Origin: Pukyongia sp.
GTDB taxonomy: Bacteria; Bacteroidota; Bacteroidia; Flavobacteriales; Flavobacteriaceae
NCBI GenBank assembly: GCA_030148705.1
Contig: JASBSY010000021.1
Span: forward strand, 1-59,309
DNA: 59,309 nt
Direction: 5' to 3'
How positions within the stretch are numbered: the first letter of the stretch is position 1; every line of letters begins with the position of its first letter. The translations under genes were made by a program, and so were the position numbers. The notes beneath the pieces were generated by a model, which did no database searches, was not told the origin of the DNA, and saw only the letters and a program-made list of their open reading frames with translations. Positions 52,677 to 59,309 of the stretch are shown piece after piece.

Positions 52677-52868
52677 TTAATCTTTAATAAACCGAATTGA
52701 CTTAATTACTTTATCCTTGTGTATTATTTCCAGTATGTAGCTGCCTTCTTCCAAATGATTCACATTTAAATAAATATGGTTTGAAGGAAATTGATCCAGG
52801 GAGCCTTCATATTTTTTATTCATAAATACGTTCGGGTCAGTAATTAAAATATCACTGTGGCTGAATGT
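52677..52868 (-). pseudogene. Small C-terminal-domain remnant or short ORF
   Basis: A frame open from 52868 to the stop at 52677 (about 63 codons, with an internal ATG at 52823 giving 48 aa). It ends in NHLEEGSYILEIIHKDKV plus IRFIKD, which resembles the beta-rich C-terminal end of Bacteroidetes secreted proteins (type A sorting-domain-like). There is no signal peptide or N-terminal domain; a stop codon lies directly upstream. It is either the last piece of a decayed gene or a real small gene just before the S74 protein (11 bp gap). Confidence 0.45.
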
Positions 52869-52919
52869 CTAAGCATTCTGAAATAAAAGTATTCAGGAAG
52901 ATTAAAAGTGACTAACACC

Positions 52920-52951
52920 TTTGTAACACATCATGTCACATTTGTAACAAA
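52920..52951. promoter_or_regulatory. Direct TTTGTAACA repeats, 21 bp apart
   Basis: TTTGTAACA at 52920-52928 and 52941-52949, spaced 21 bp (two helical turns), which suits a dimeric AraC-type regulator such as the hybrid two-component protein encoded next to it. The second copy is part of TGTCA-N4-TGTAACAAA (52934-52951), which recurs at 35120-35137. Confidence 0.45.
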
Positions 52952-52965
52952 CCCGGAACCGGGTT
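52950..52965 (-). terminator. Possible terminator after the hybrid regulator gene
   Basis: Hairpin AACCCGG (52950-52956)/CCGGGTT (52959-52965), directly after the regulator's stop. The T-run on the minus strand is short, so this may be a weak terminator or part of the regulatory site. Confidence 0.4.
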
Positions 52966-52977
52966 CAGAAATAAAGA

Positions 52978-55896
52978 TTAGCGAGAAGCGAATTCGGAGG
53001 GCAGACAGTTATATGCCTCCTTAAAGCATTTGGTAAAGTATGACGGACTGTTAAACCCAACCATAAAGCAGACCTCCGAAACGTTGGCTTCACTTTGTTC
53101 CAGTAGAGAAGCCGCCAGTTTCAGTCGCTGCGTACGAACAAACTCGGAAGTAGACAGTCCTGTTAAGGCTTTGAGTTTTCGATGCAGTTGCATCCTGCTC
53201 ATCCCTATCAGCTCACTGAATTGTTCCATGCTGAATTCAGAATCCGTTAAATGTGTATCGAGTACAGCCTGAACTTTCCCAATAAACTGCTCATCGAGGG
53301 GAGTAATGGAGATTTCTGTGGGTTTTAGCACTACTTCCTGACTGTAGCGATTGCGTAGTGTAATTCGGGAATTGATCAGATTCTTCACCCTCGATTCCAG
53401 CAATTTTATCTTAAATGGTTTTACCAGGTAATCGTCGGCTCCAATCTCCAGGCCTTCATATTGCGCCTGTTCCTCAGCGTTTGCTGTGAGAAGGATAATG
53501 GGAATATGACAGGTTCGCTCATCATTTTTAAGGGTTTCACAGAGTTGAAGCCCGTCAACTTCCGGCATCATGATATCACTGAGAATTATATCGGGGATAA
53601 ATTTCACAGCCATTTCAATGCCTTCTTTACCATTCACGGCTTCCAGGATCTTATAGCCTTCAGAAAAGGCAGATTCTATAAGTGCTCTTACATCTTCATT
53701 GTCTTCAACGATAAGGAGTAGCGGAAGTTCATCATTAACCGCTTCAGATCCTTCCGAATCATCGAGAATAATGTCCTTGCGTTTTTCTGTTGAAGCTCTC
53801 CCACTGTCCATATTAGTTTCATCTTTACCGAAATGTGCTTCACTAAAAGCGAGCAATACTTTAAATTCCACTTGTCCGTCATCCGTATTTCTAACGAAGA
53901 CCTTTCCTCTGTGCAGTTCGGTGAGCTCCTTCACTAAAGCAAGTCCAATCCCCGCTCCATCATTTTTATAGTCTGCCTGATAGAAACGGTTAAAGACCTT
54001 CTCGATCGGGTTATTACCGGGAATCTCTCCATCGTTGAGGACTTTAATTTCCAGAAAATCGTCTATCCCGGAAGCCTCGAGGATGATAGTGCCGAAAGCT
54101 TCGGTATTTTTAAACGCGTTCGACAAAAGGTTGATAATTATTTCCTCAACTGTCGATGAATCATACCAGCCCGGGAGGTGTTTGGGCACCCTGATCTGAA
54201 AATCAATACGGTCTTCCTTTGCTTTATACTGAAAGGTCCCCGCAAGCGCTTTCAACAGTACTGAGGCATCGCCAGGGCTTACGTGCAGCCTTCTTTTTCC
54301 CGATTCGAGTTTAGATAGTTCCAGTAGTTGATTGGCCAGCAGCAGCAGTCGATCGGAATTGCGTCCGATCATTTCAATGTCCTGCCGATCGTCGACCGAC
54401 AAGTCTTTGCGCTGTAATTGTTTCTCTACGGGGCCGGATATTAACGTTAACGGAGTCCTGAACTCATGAGCGATATTCGCAAAAAATCGCGATTTTATAT
54501 CGTCTAATTCTTTTAATTTCTGAGCCGTCTTCTTTCGGTTTCGGTATAAAACAAACAGCGTTAGAAAGGCTAAGACCGCAACCCCGCTTCCAGCAAGGAT
54601 AATATTTCGCTGATTCGTGTTTTTCTGCTCCGAAATACGGTTTTCAGCCTGCAGCAGGGTAATTTCTTTTTCCTTACTTTCTGCTTCGTACTTCGCCTCC
54701 AAATCCCTCACTGCCTCCTCCTGCTGTTGCATCTCAAGGCCGTCGGTGATAGATGAATACCGTTTCAGATAATCCAATGCCTCACGAAAATTCCCACGTT
54801 CTGCTTCGATCTCGCTTAGATTTTCCAGGGCCTGTGAAGTAGTGAGATCGTCTTTAAGGCTTGTTGAAATGTCTAATGATTGTCGGTAATAGCGGCTTGC
54901 CAGTTCTAATTTGTCTTGCTTTTTGTTCAGGTCGCCAAGTCTTCCGGCCAATACCATGATACCGCTTGAGTCGCGCATGACTTGACTGAGTTCCATCGCC
55001 TTTGAAAAATTCTCTTCGGCTTTGCCGTATTCTTTGTTTTCGACGTAAATTCTAGCTATCACATTTTGGCTCTGCACTATATAAGGCAATGCGTTTATAG
55101 ATTTGAAAAAGGACTCGGCTTCTTGCAGCTTTTTAATATCACCCGTACCCGATTGGTCCAGAAGATTAAGGCAGTCGATAAATTTTACGGTACATACATG
55201 CAGGCCAAAATCGAAATTGAGTTCTTGTGAATACTGCAGCCCCCTCTTAAAATACGATGCAGCCTTTTCATAATCACGCAACTTATAGAAAACTTCACCC
55301 AGGTTGACCAGAACATTGATGGTGGTACGCTCATTTCCCGGGTTGGCCTCAAGTAACTCAAGACTCTTTAAGTAGTAGCTTATGGCGTTCTTGGAATCGA
55401 AAGTATCGTTGAAGTAATTCCCCAGCGCTCTGTATAAGTTTATTCTTAAACCGGGTTCCGGGAGATTGGCTTTGTTAAGGGCATTTTCCGCCGTCTGAAG
55501 ATGAAGCAGCGCTTTGTCGAAATTCCGCTTAGCAATGTATACCTGGCTTAGCAGGATATGATTCTCGTTAAACAGCTCCGGGTCCGCTGCAAAATTCGAC
55601 TCCCTCAAGCTTTTTTTATAGTATACTATACTGCTGTCGGCATTTCGTTGGTTGTAGTAATATGTTCCTCTGAAGTGATACCTCCATGCCTTAACGAGCG
55701 GATCATCCTTAAATTGCGGAAAGGCTTCGTTAACCGTTTCCAGTGCTTTATCCGGGTTGGAAAAATAGAGATTCCTGAAATTTTTTCGGAGTGAATCGAT
55801 GGCCAGCCGTTTTAAAGAATCGACTTTAACCGTCTTATCCTGAGCATAGGCTATTGAAGAAAATAACAATAAAAGCGTAAGATAAATAACCTTCAT
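52978..55896 (-). CDS. Hybrid two-component system with TPR sensor, kinase, receiver and AraC domain
   Basis: 972 aa. Signal peptide ending IAYAQ (about 19), then periplasmic TPR repeats (about 65-380) that replace the beta-propeller common in Bacteroides hybrids. A coiled part and one TM segment (about 431-451) follow. Then come HisKA with His477 (FFANIAHEFRTPLT), HATPase (about 575-685, DGAGIGLALVKE), a receiver domain with Asp774 (DIILSDIMMPEVDG), and a C-terminal AraC-type HTH (about 865-972, EQFSELIGMSRMQLHRKLKALTG). One protein senses, phosphorylates itself and binds DNA. Direct and inverted TGTAAC sites lie on both sides of the gene. Confidence 0.94.
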   Translation of the reverse strand: MKVIYLTLLLLFSSIAYAQDKTVKVDSLKRLAIDSLRKNFRNLYFSNPDKALETVNEAFPQFKDDPLVKAWRYHFRGTYYYNQRNADSSIVYYKKSLRESNFAADPELFNENHILLSQVYIAKRNFDKALLHLQTAENALNKANLPEPGLRINLYRALGNYFNDTFDSKNAISYYLKSLELLEANPGNERTTINVLVNLGEVFYKLRDYEKAASYFKRGLQYSQELNFDFGLHVCTVKFIDCLNLLDQSGTGDIKKLQEAESFFKSINALPYIVQSQNVIARIYVENKEYGKAEENFSKAMELSQVMRDSSGIMVLAGRLGDLNKKQDKLELASRYYRQSLDISTSLKDDLTTSQALENLSEIEAERGNFREALDYLKRYSSITDGLEMQQQEEAVRDLEAKYEAESKEKEITLLQAENRISEQKNTNQRNIILAGSGVAVLAFLTLFVLYRNRKKTAQKLKELDDIKSRFFANIAHEFRTPLTLISGPVEKQLQRKDLSVDDRQDIEMIGRNSDRLLLLANQLLELSKLESGKRRLHVSPGDASVLLKALAGTFQYKAKEDRIDFQIRVPKHLPGWYDSSTVEEIIINLLSNAFKNTEAFGTIILEASGIDDFLEIKVLNDGEIPGNNPIEKVFNRFYQADYKNDGAGIGLALVKELTELHRGKVFVRNTDDGQVEFKVLLAFSEAHFGKDETNMDSGRASTEKRKDIILDDSEGSEAVNDELPLLLIVEDNEDVRALIESAFSEGYKILEAVNGKEGIEMAVKFIPDIILSDIMMPEVDGLQLCETLKNDERTCHIPIILLTANAEEQAQYEGLEIGADDYLVKPFKIKLLESRVKNLINSRITLRNRYSQEVVLKPTEISITPLDEQFIGKVQAVLDTHLTDSEFSMEQFSELIGMSRMQLHRKLKALTGLSTSEFVRTQRLKLAASLLEQSEANVSEVCFMVGFNSPSYFTKCFKEAYNCLPSEFASR

Positions 55897-55998
55897 ATAG
55901 CAGTATTGATCCCTAATTTAAAATGTTTTTACCAAAATGAATGTCTTCTATTTAGTTTTAACAAAATAAGCTAAAGAGACTATAATTCCTGCTGTGGG

Positions 55999-56017
55999 TG
56001 TAACCGATAATGTTACA
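55999..56017. promoter_or_regulatory. Inverted TGTAAC repeat upstream of the hybrid regulator
   Basis: TGTAAC (55999-56004), 7-bp spacer, GTTACA (56012-56017), flanked by GGG and CCC. The stem is not followed by a T-run, so it is not a terminator. It lies about 100 bp upstream of the regulator start and could mean autoregulation. Confidence 0.4.
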
Positions 56018-56060
56018 TCCCAACTAGTTAAGATTGATTATAGACGGAAAATATTGATAG

Positions 56061-57257
56061 CTAGGCTATTACCGATTCTATGGCCGATCGCATCTTTTCG
56101 GCACGCCGGGCTACTTCCTCCTTACTCCACCCTAGTTTCACAAGACAAGAGATTGTTCTTCCCATCCAGGCATCACTTTTAGAGAAATCGCAATTGTTCA
56201 GATCCTGCATCTGATTGTGTACTTCGGAAGGAAGATTCCCCAGCGACTTGAGATTGCGCAAATGTTCCCAACCGTTTATATAGTGCCAGTTATTGGTATA
56301 CCAGTAAAAACAGCCGTCTATACCTGCTTCTCCAAGTGCTTTATGAGCCTTCCGGGCCGTTTCTTCTGAAGGCAGAAAGAAATTCAAAAACGAATAATTC
56401 TCCTCGCCTCCTTCAGGTACTCTTCTAAAGCTAACATCTTTCACTTGAATCAGAGCTGATCTAAGGATGGTATAATGCTCCTTCTGAATTGCCAGTATGT
56501 TATCGAGCTTAGCGAGTTGTGCAAGACCCACTGCCGCATTGAGTTCCGAAATACGGAAATTATATCCCAAAGTGGGATGCGTCTCGGCTCCTCTGTCATT
56601 GCCCTGGTGATCGTGGCCGTGGTCCTGATACTGATCCGCATTGACTTTGTACTTTTCATTGTTAGTGATCACTGCTCCCCCTTCCCCACAGGTGATGGTC
56701 TTTACAAAGTCGAAGGAAAAACACCCCAGGTCACTATAACTCCCCAATGGTTTGCCTTTGTAGGTGCCTCCAAGCGCCTGGCAGGCATCTTCCAAAAGAA
56801 TGAGGTCGTGCTTGTCACAAATGGCCTGCAATGCGTCCAGATCGGCCATAGAACCGCACATATGTACCGGCATTACGCAGCGCGTCCTGGAAGTGATAGC
56901 GGCTTCCACTGCCGACGGATCGAGGGTAAGTGTATCATCAATATCCACGAGTACGGGTACGGCCCCTAAAGCGAGAATGGATTCGAAACTGGCAACAAAG
57001 GTAAATGTAGGCATGATCACCTCGTCTCCTGCACCTATCCCGGCCGATGCCAGAGCAACGGTAAGTGCTGAAGTGCCGCTGGAAACCAGCTGACAATGTG
57101 CGCTTTGCATTCGTTTGGCAAAGGCCTGCTCGAATTCCCTGGCTTTCCAATGGCCGTTGCGCATTCCGTCGAAGCCGTAGCGCATAAGCACCCCGCTTTC
57201 CAATACATCGTTAACTTGTTGTCGTTCTTCATTTCCGAACACTTCAAATCCTGGCAT
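56061..57257 (-). CDS. DegT/DnrJ/EryC1/StrS-family aminotransferase
   Basis: 398 aa PLP enzyme, fold type I. Residues 55-135 have the SSGTSALTVALASAGIGAGDEV and PTFTFVAS landmarks; the PLP Lys is at 186 in SFDFVKTITCGEGG, preceded by the Asp in LLEDACQALGG (about residue 157). The family transfers amino groups to nucleotide-activated keto-sugars for LPS, capsule or glycan synthesis, or, in the AHBA branch, to other rings. The exact substrate cannot be read. No other sugar genes are nearby. Confidence 0.9.
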   Translation of the reverse strand: MPGFEVFGNEERQQVNDVLESGVLMRYGFDGMRNGHWKAREFEQAFAKRMQSAHCQLVSSGTSALTVALASAGIGAGDEVIMPTFTFVASFESILALGAVPVLVDIDDTLTLDPSAVEAAITSRTRCVMPVHMCGSMADLDALQAICDKHDLILLEDACQALGGTYKGKPLGSYSDLGCFSFDFVKTITCGEGGAVITNNEKYKVNADQYQDHGHDHQGNDRGAETHPTLGYNFRISELNAAVGLAQLAKLDNILAIQKEHYTILRSALIQVKDVSFRRVPEGGEENYSFLNFFLPSEETARKAHKALGEAGIDGCFYWYTNNWHYINGWEHLRNLKSLGNLPSEVHNQMQDLNNCDFSKSDAWMGRTISCLVKLGWSKEEVARRAEKMRSAIESVIA

Positions 57258-57336
57258 ATACTTTTGTTTTAAATCGAATAATCAATAGATGAGGGGTAAA
57301 GATAAGGGTTGCGTAGGTGGAGTCCAATGGGGAATG

Positions 57337-57972
57337 CTATTTAATCTCAATGATCACGTCTCCTACGCCCCGCCGGACTTTTTTAAGTTGAGCGAACATA
57401 TCATCTGAAGCGCGGTAACCAACCGGAAGTACCAATACCGAACGCAGTCCCAACTCGTCCAGTTTGAGCAATTTGTCATAGCGTTCTGGATGAAAGCCCT
57501 CTATCGGACAGGCATCGATACCTTCCATGGCGCAGACGGTGAGAAGGTTTCCCATGGCGAGATAGGCCTGTTTACTCATCCACAGGTCGATCTCATCGGT
57601 ATCCTTGTCTGAAAAATTATGAATTAGGAAGGATTCGAAGGGTTTTAGGATGCTTCGGTCTGTGTTACGAATCTCCTCTACTCTTTTAAAATGTTCTTTT
57701 ATAAATTCTGAATTTACTACATCCTCGGTACACAAGACCAGGACATGCGAGGCGTCTCGCACCTGTTTCTGGTTCATACTTATGGGAACGAGTTGTTTTT
57801 TTATTGCTTCATCGCTGATCACGATAAGCTTTAAGGGCTGCAGGCCATAAGAAGTTGCGGTGAGGTTAAAGGCCTGTTTAAGGATATCGATCTGTTTATC
57901 GCTCAGTTTTTTATCCGGGTCGAACTTTTTAGTGGCGTATCGCCATTTAAGCGCATCTATGGTAGCATTCAT
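57337..57972 (-). CDS. Nitroreductase family NAD(P)H-dependent oxidoreductase
   Basis: 211 aa FMN-binding nitroreductase fold. The N-terminus has RYATKKFDPDKKLSD, followed by TATSYGLQPLKLIVI (FMN contacts) and QKQVRDASHVLVLCT. The C-terminal part has MEGIDACPIEGF and VLPVGYRASDD. It is NfsB-like in length. Its natural substrate is unknown; these enzymes reduce quinones, flavins or nitro compounds. It is a single gene with 79 bp to the aminotransferase. Confidence 0.92.
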   Translation of the reverse strand: MNATIDALKWRYATKKFDPDKKLSDKQIDILKQAFNLTATSYGLQPLKLIVISDEAIKKQLVPISMNQKQVRDASHVLVLCTEDVVNSEFIKEHFKRVEEIRNTDRSILKPFESFLIHNFSDKDTDEIDLWMSKQAYLAMGNLLTVCAMEGIDACPIEGFHPERYDKLLKLDELGLRSVLVLPVGYRASDDMFAQLKKVRRGVGDVIIEIK

Positions 57973-58035
57973 AAGCGTTTGTTCTTATAGCAAAGATACG
58001 GCCTTTTAAAAGTTTAGAAGAATTGGGCTCAAGGA

Positions 58036-58584
58036 TTAGTCGCTGTCCTGCTTTTCCTTATCGCTCATCGCAAGGGGATGGTCTGCTTCCTTGAGTCCCA
58101 CGATCTTGATAATATTACCAATGGTACTGTAAAGCATCATCACAACAGCAATGATAGCCCCGCAATGCAGGGAGGCCAGGGCGATTGAAATATAGTAGAT
58201 ATAGCGGAACCAGTTATTGGGAACGTCATCCGATTCGGTGATGGGAAGGTTTAGCAGCAGAAAACTGGTGATGGAAGTAATGAATACGATGGTAACCAGT
58301 CTCGCAATTTTCAGGACGTAGATATAGTGTTCTTCCTTTAGTTTGGATTTTGATGCCGAACTGATACTCATAAGCGTAAGCAGTAACGCGAGTATGGTTG
58401 CCGAAGCCAGCACCACGGTATTAAAGAAGGTATTCACTCCCGGCAGGGAGGACTCGATAAGTTGCTTTGCTTCGTACCCGCTGAGGTTTCCGAGCAAGAA
58501 GGTCCCCAATCCGGTGAATACCGCAGCCAATACCCCTCCCAGTATGGCTCTCTTGGTATAAACAGACAAGTTAAAAAATCCCAT
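58036..58584 (-). CDS. Small membrane protein, unknown function
   Basis: 182 aa with four hydrophobic segments (about 13-33, 52-72, 92-112 and 130-152) and a charged, hydrophilic C-terminus (EADHPLAMSDKEKQDSD). It looks like a conserved flavobacterial hypothetical membrane protein. No partner gene is obvious; the gene is divergent from the thioesterase. Confidence 0.8.
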   Translation of the reverse strand: MGFFNLSVYTKRAILGGVLAAVFTGLGTFLLGNLSGYEAKQLIESSLPGVNTFFNTVVLASATILALLLTLMSISSASKSKLKEEHYIYVLKIARLVTIVFITSITSFLLLNLPITESDDVPNNWFRYIYYISIALASLHCGAIIAVVMMLYSTIGNIIKIVGLKEADHPLAMSDKEKQDSD

Positions 58585-58717
58585 AGATCGAATTGATTAT
58601 ACGGTTTGAAGTTAGAAAATATTTTCCACGCAGTTAAGGCCGTTGGAAAAATTGTGAAGACTTTACCAATTGTCAACTTTCGTACCTTGCGAACACTAAT
58701 AATTATTTATAAAAGTT

Positions 58718-59110
58718 ATGCCGACTCTCGATACCTTAATAGATCAAAGTGAAACAAGAATATTCAAGGCTGTTTTTCCGAATACCACTAACCATTACGA
58801 TACCTTGTTCGGGGGTACGACCTTACACCTGATGGACGAGGCCTCTTTTATCTGTGCCACCCGGTTCAGCAGGAAGAAAGTGGTAACCGTATCTACCGAT
58901 AAGATCGATTTTACCACCCCTATTCCCCAAGGCAGCATTATCGAGTTAATTGCCCGGGTGGATAAGGTAGGACGAAGCAGTTGTGTGGTGCGCACCGAGG
59001 TATTTATGGAGGACATGTACAGTTTAAAGCGGGAAAGTGTGGTGACGGGGTTTTTTACTTTTGTTGCGATCGATGACGACAAGCAGCCCATCCCTATCCT
59101 TGAAGTATAA
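58718..59110 (+). CDS. Hotdog-fold acyl-CoA thioesterase
   Basis: 130 aa YciA/BFIT-like protein. The N-terminal FPNTTNHYDTLFGG, the catalytic Asp/Glu in GGTTLHLMDEAS, VSTDKIDFTTPI and the SCVVRTEVFMED block match the single-domain acyl-CoA hydrolases. It hydrolyses acyl-CoA in the cytosol. Divergent from the membrane protein gene (133-bp spacer). Confidence 0.9.
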   Translation: MPTLDTLIDQSETRIFKAVFPNTTNHYDTLFGGTTLHLMDEASFICATRFSRKKVVTVSTDKIDFTTPIPQGSIIELIARVDKVGRSSCVVRTEVFMEDMYSLKRESVVTGFFTFVAIDDDKQPIPILEV

Positions 59111-59121
59111 ATCTTTTGAAT

Positions 59122-59156
59122 TTGTTTTTACATAACAAAAAACCCTTGTATATTTG
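59122..59156 (+). promoter_or_regulatory. Promoter at the right window edge
   Basis: A perfect TATATTTG -7 box (59149-59156) with TTG at 59122-59124, spacing 24. It points right into the hairpin array. The gene it serves lies beyond the window or is the RNA itself. Confidence 0.55.
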
Positions 59157-59174
59157 CAGCCGCTAAGAAGGAAT

Positions 59175-59291
59175 GGCAGATCACGTGCATCACGCATGGC
59201 GTGATTACGTGATAAAGTGGTTCATGACGTTTGCGCAGCGCGCAACACGTCATCGAGTGCGGCAGATCAAGTGCAAGGTGTATGGCTTGAT
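59175..59291. other. Three consecutive hairpins downstream of the promoter
   Basis: Hairpin 1: ATCACGT/ACGTGAT and ATCACGC/GCGTGAT (59180-59213). Hairpin 2: ATGACGT/ACGTCAT with GCGC/GCGC (59224-59253). Hairpin 3: ATCAAG/CTTGAT (59266-59291). The words GGCAGATCACGTGCA (59175-59189) and GGCAGATCAAGTGCA (59261-59275) are near-identical direct repeats. They lie in a likely transcribed region, cut by the window end. Confidence 0.55.
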
Positions 59292-59309
59292 TGAAGAGAA
59301 CAATGAAGT

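Noticed and set aside
52679-52977. Full-length gene in the gap between the S74 gene and the hybrid regulator
   Set aside because: Only a 63-codon frame is open, and no signal peptide is encoded upstream in any frame.
59173-59309. Open frame of 45 codons starting at ATG 59173, with AAGGA directly before it
   Set aside because: It lies wholly within the hairpin array, gives an unusual Trp/His/Arg-rich sequence and is cut by the window end; it cannot be judged.

Overview
The window looks like part of the chromosome of a marine-type Bacteroidetes, most likely a Flavobacteriaceae member. The signs are Bacteroidetes-style promoters (TTG about 20 bases before TAnnTTTG), weak ribosome binding sites, a hybrid two-component regulator with periplasmic TPRs, Gln-started mature secreted proteins (signal peptides ending ...AQ/SQ), DegT aminotransferase, TPR/S74/YadA-head surface proteins and intergenic palindromic repeats. 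I cannot assign a genus. No tRNA, rRNA, IS element, CRISPR array or prophage was found.

Layout. 1-2442: a repeat-rich left edge, L-serine dehydratase and a non-coding stretch with four hairpins. 2443-7002: an NTF2-like secreted protein, panB, an RluA pseudouridine synthase and a compact leftward sensory cassette (small hypothetical, 7-TM protein, histidine kinase, LuxR-type response regulator). 7250-13430: a membrane-anchored patatin and, convergent to it, a 5-oxoproline operon (Nramp-fold transporter, pxpA, pxpB, pxpC). 13509-22642: an M16 protease, comM, then the glycolytic operon pfkA-gap-BadF kinase-pgi. 22643-23086: a probable small RNA gene. 23087-31584: S15 hydrolase, dsbD, tilS, pabB, FMN reductase, lpd. 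31655-33462: Lrp regulator divergent from a PLP trans-sulfuration-type enzyme.

33518-37928 holds two large secreted repeat proteins (YadA-head with a C1q/TNF-like C-terminus; Gly-rich repeats with an S74 chaperone). 38094-43000: nhaC, tpx, dgkA and a VWA protein with a membrane partner. 43063-49300: a rightward envelope/division block, ftsK-lolA-lptF/G-ribB. 49313-55896: a third surface repeat protein (21 exact-length 17-residue repeats plus S74), a small C-terminal-domain remnant and a TPR/HK/REC/AraC hybrid regulator. 56061-59110: DegT aminotransferase, nitroreductase, a small membrane protein and a thioesterase. The right edge has a consensus promoter followed by three consecutive hairpins.

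Most genes are ordinary housekeeping. The points of most interest are: the Nramp-fold protein lacking metal ligands in the 5-oxoproline operon; the orphan promoter-terminator unit; the three surface repeat proteins with a shared N-terminal module and a shared upstream motif; the AraC-type regulator with TGTAAC repeats on both sides; and the hairpin array at the right edge.
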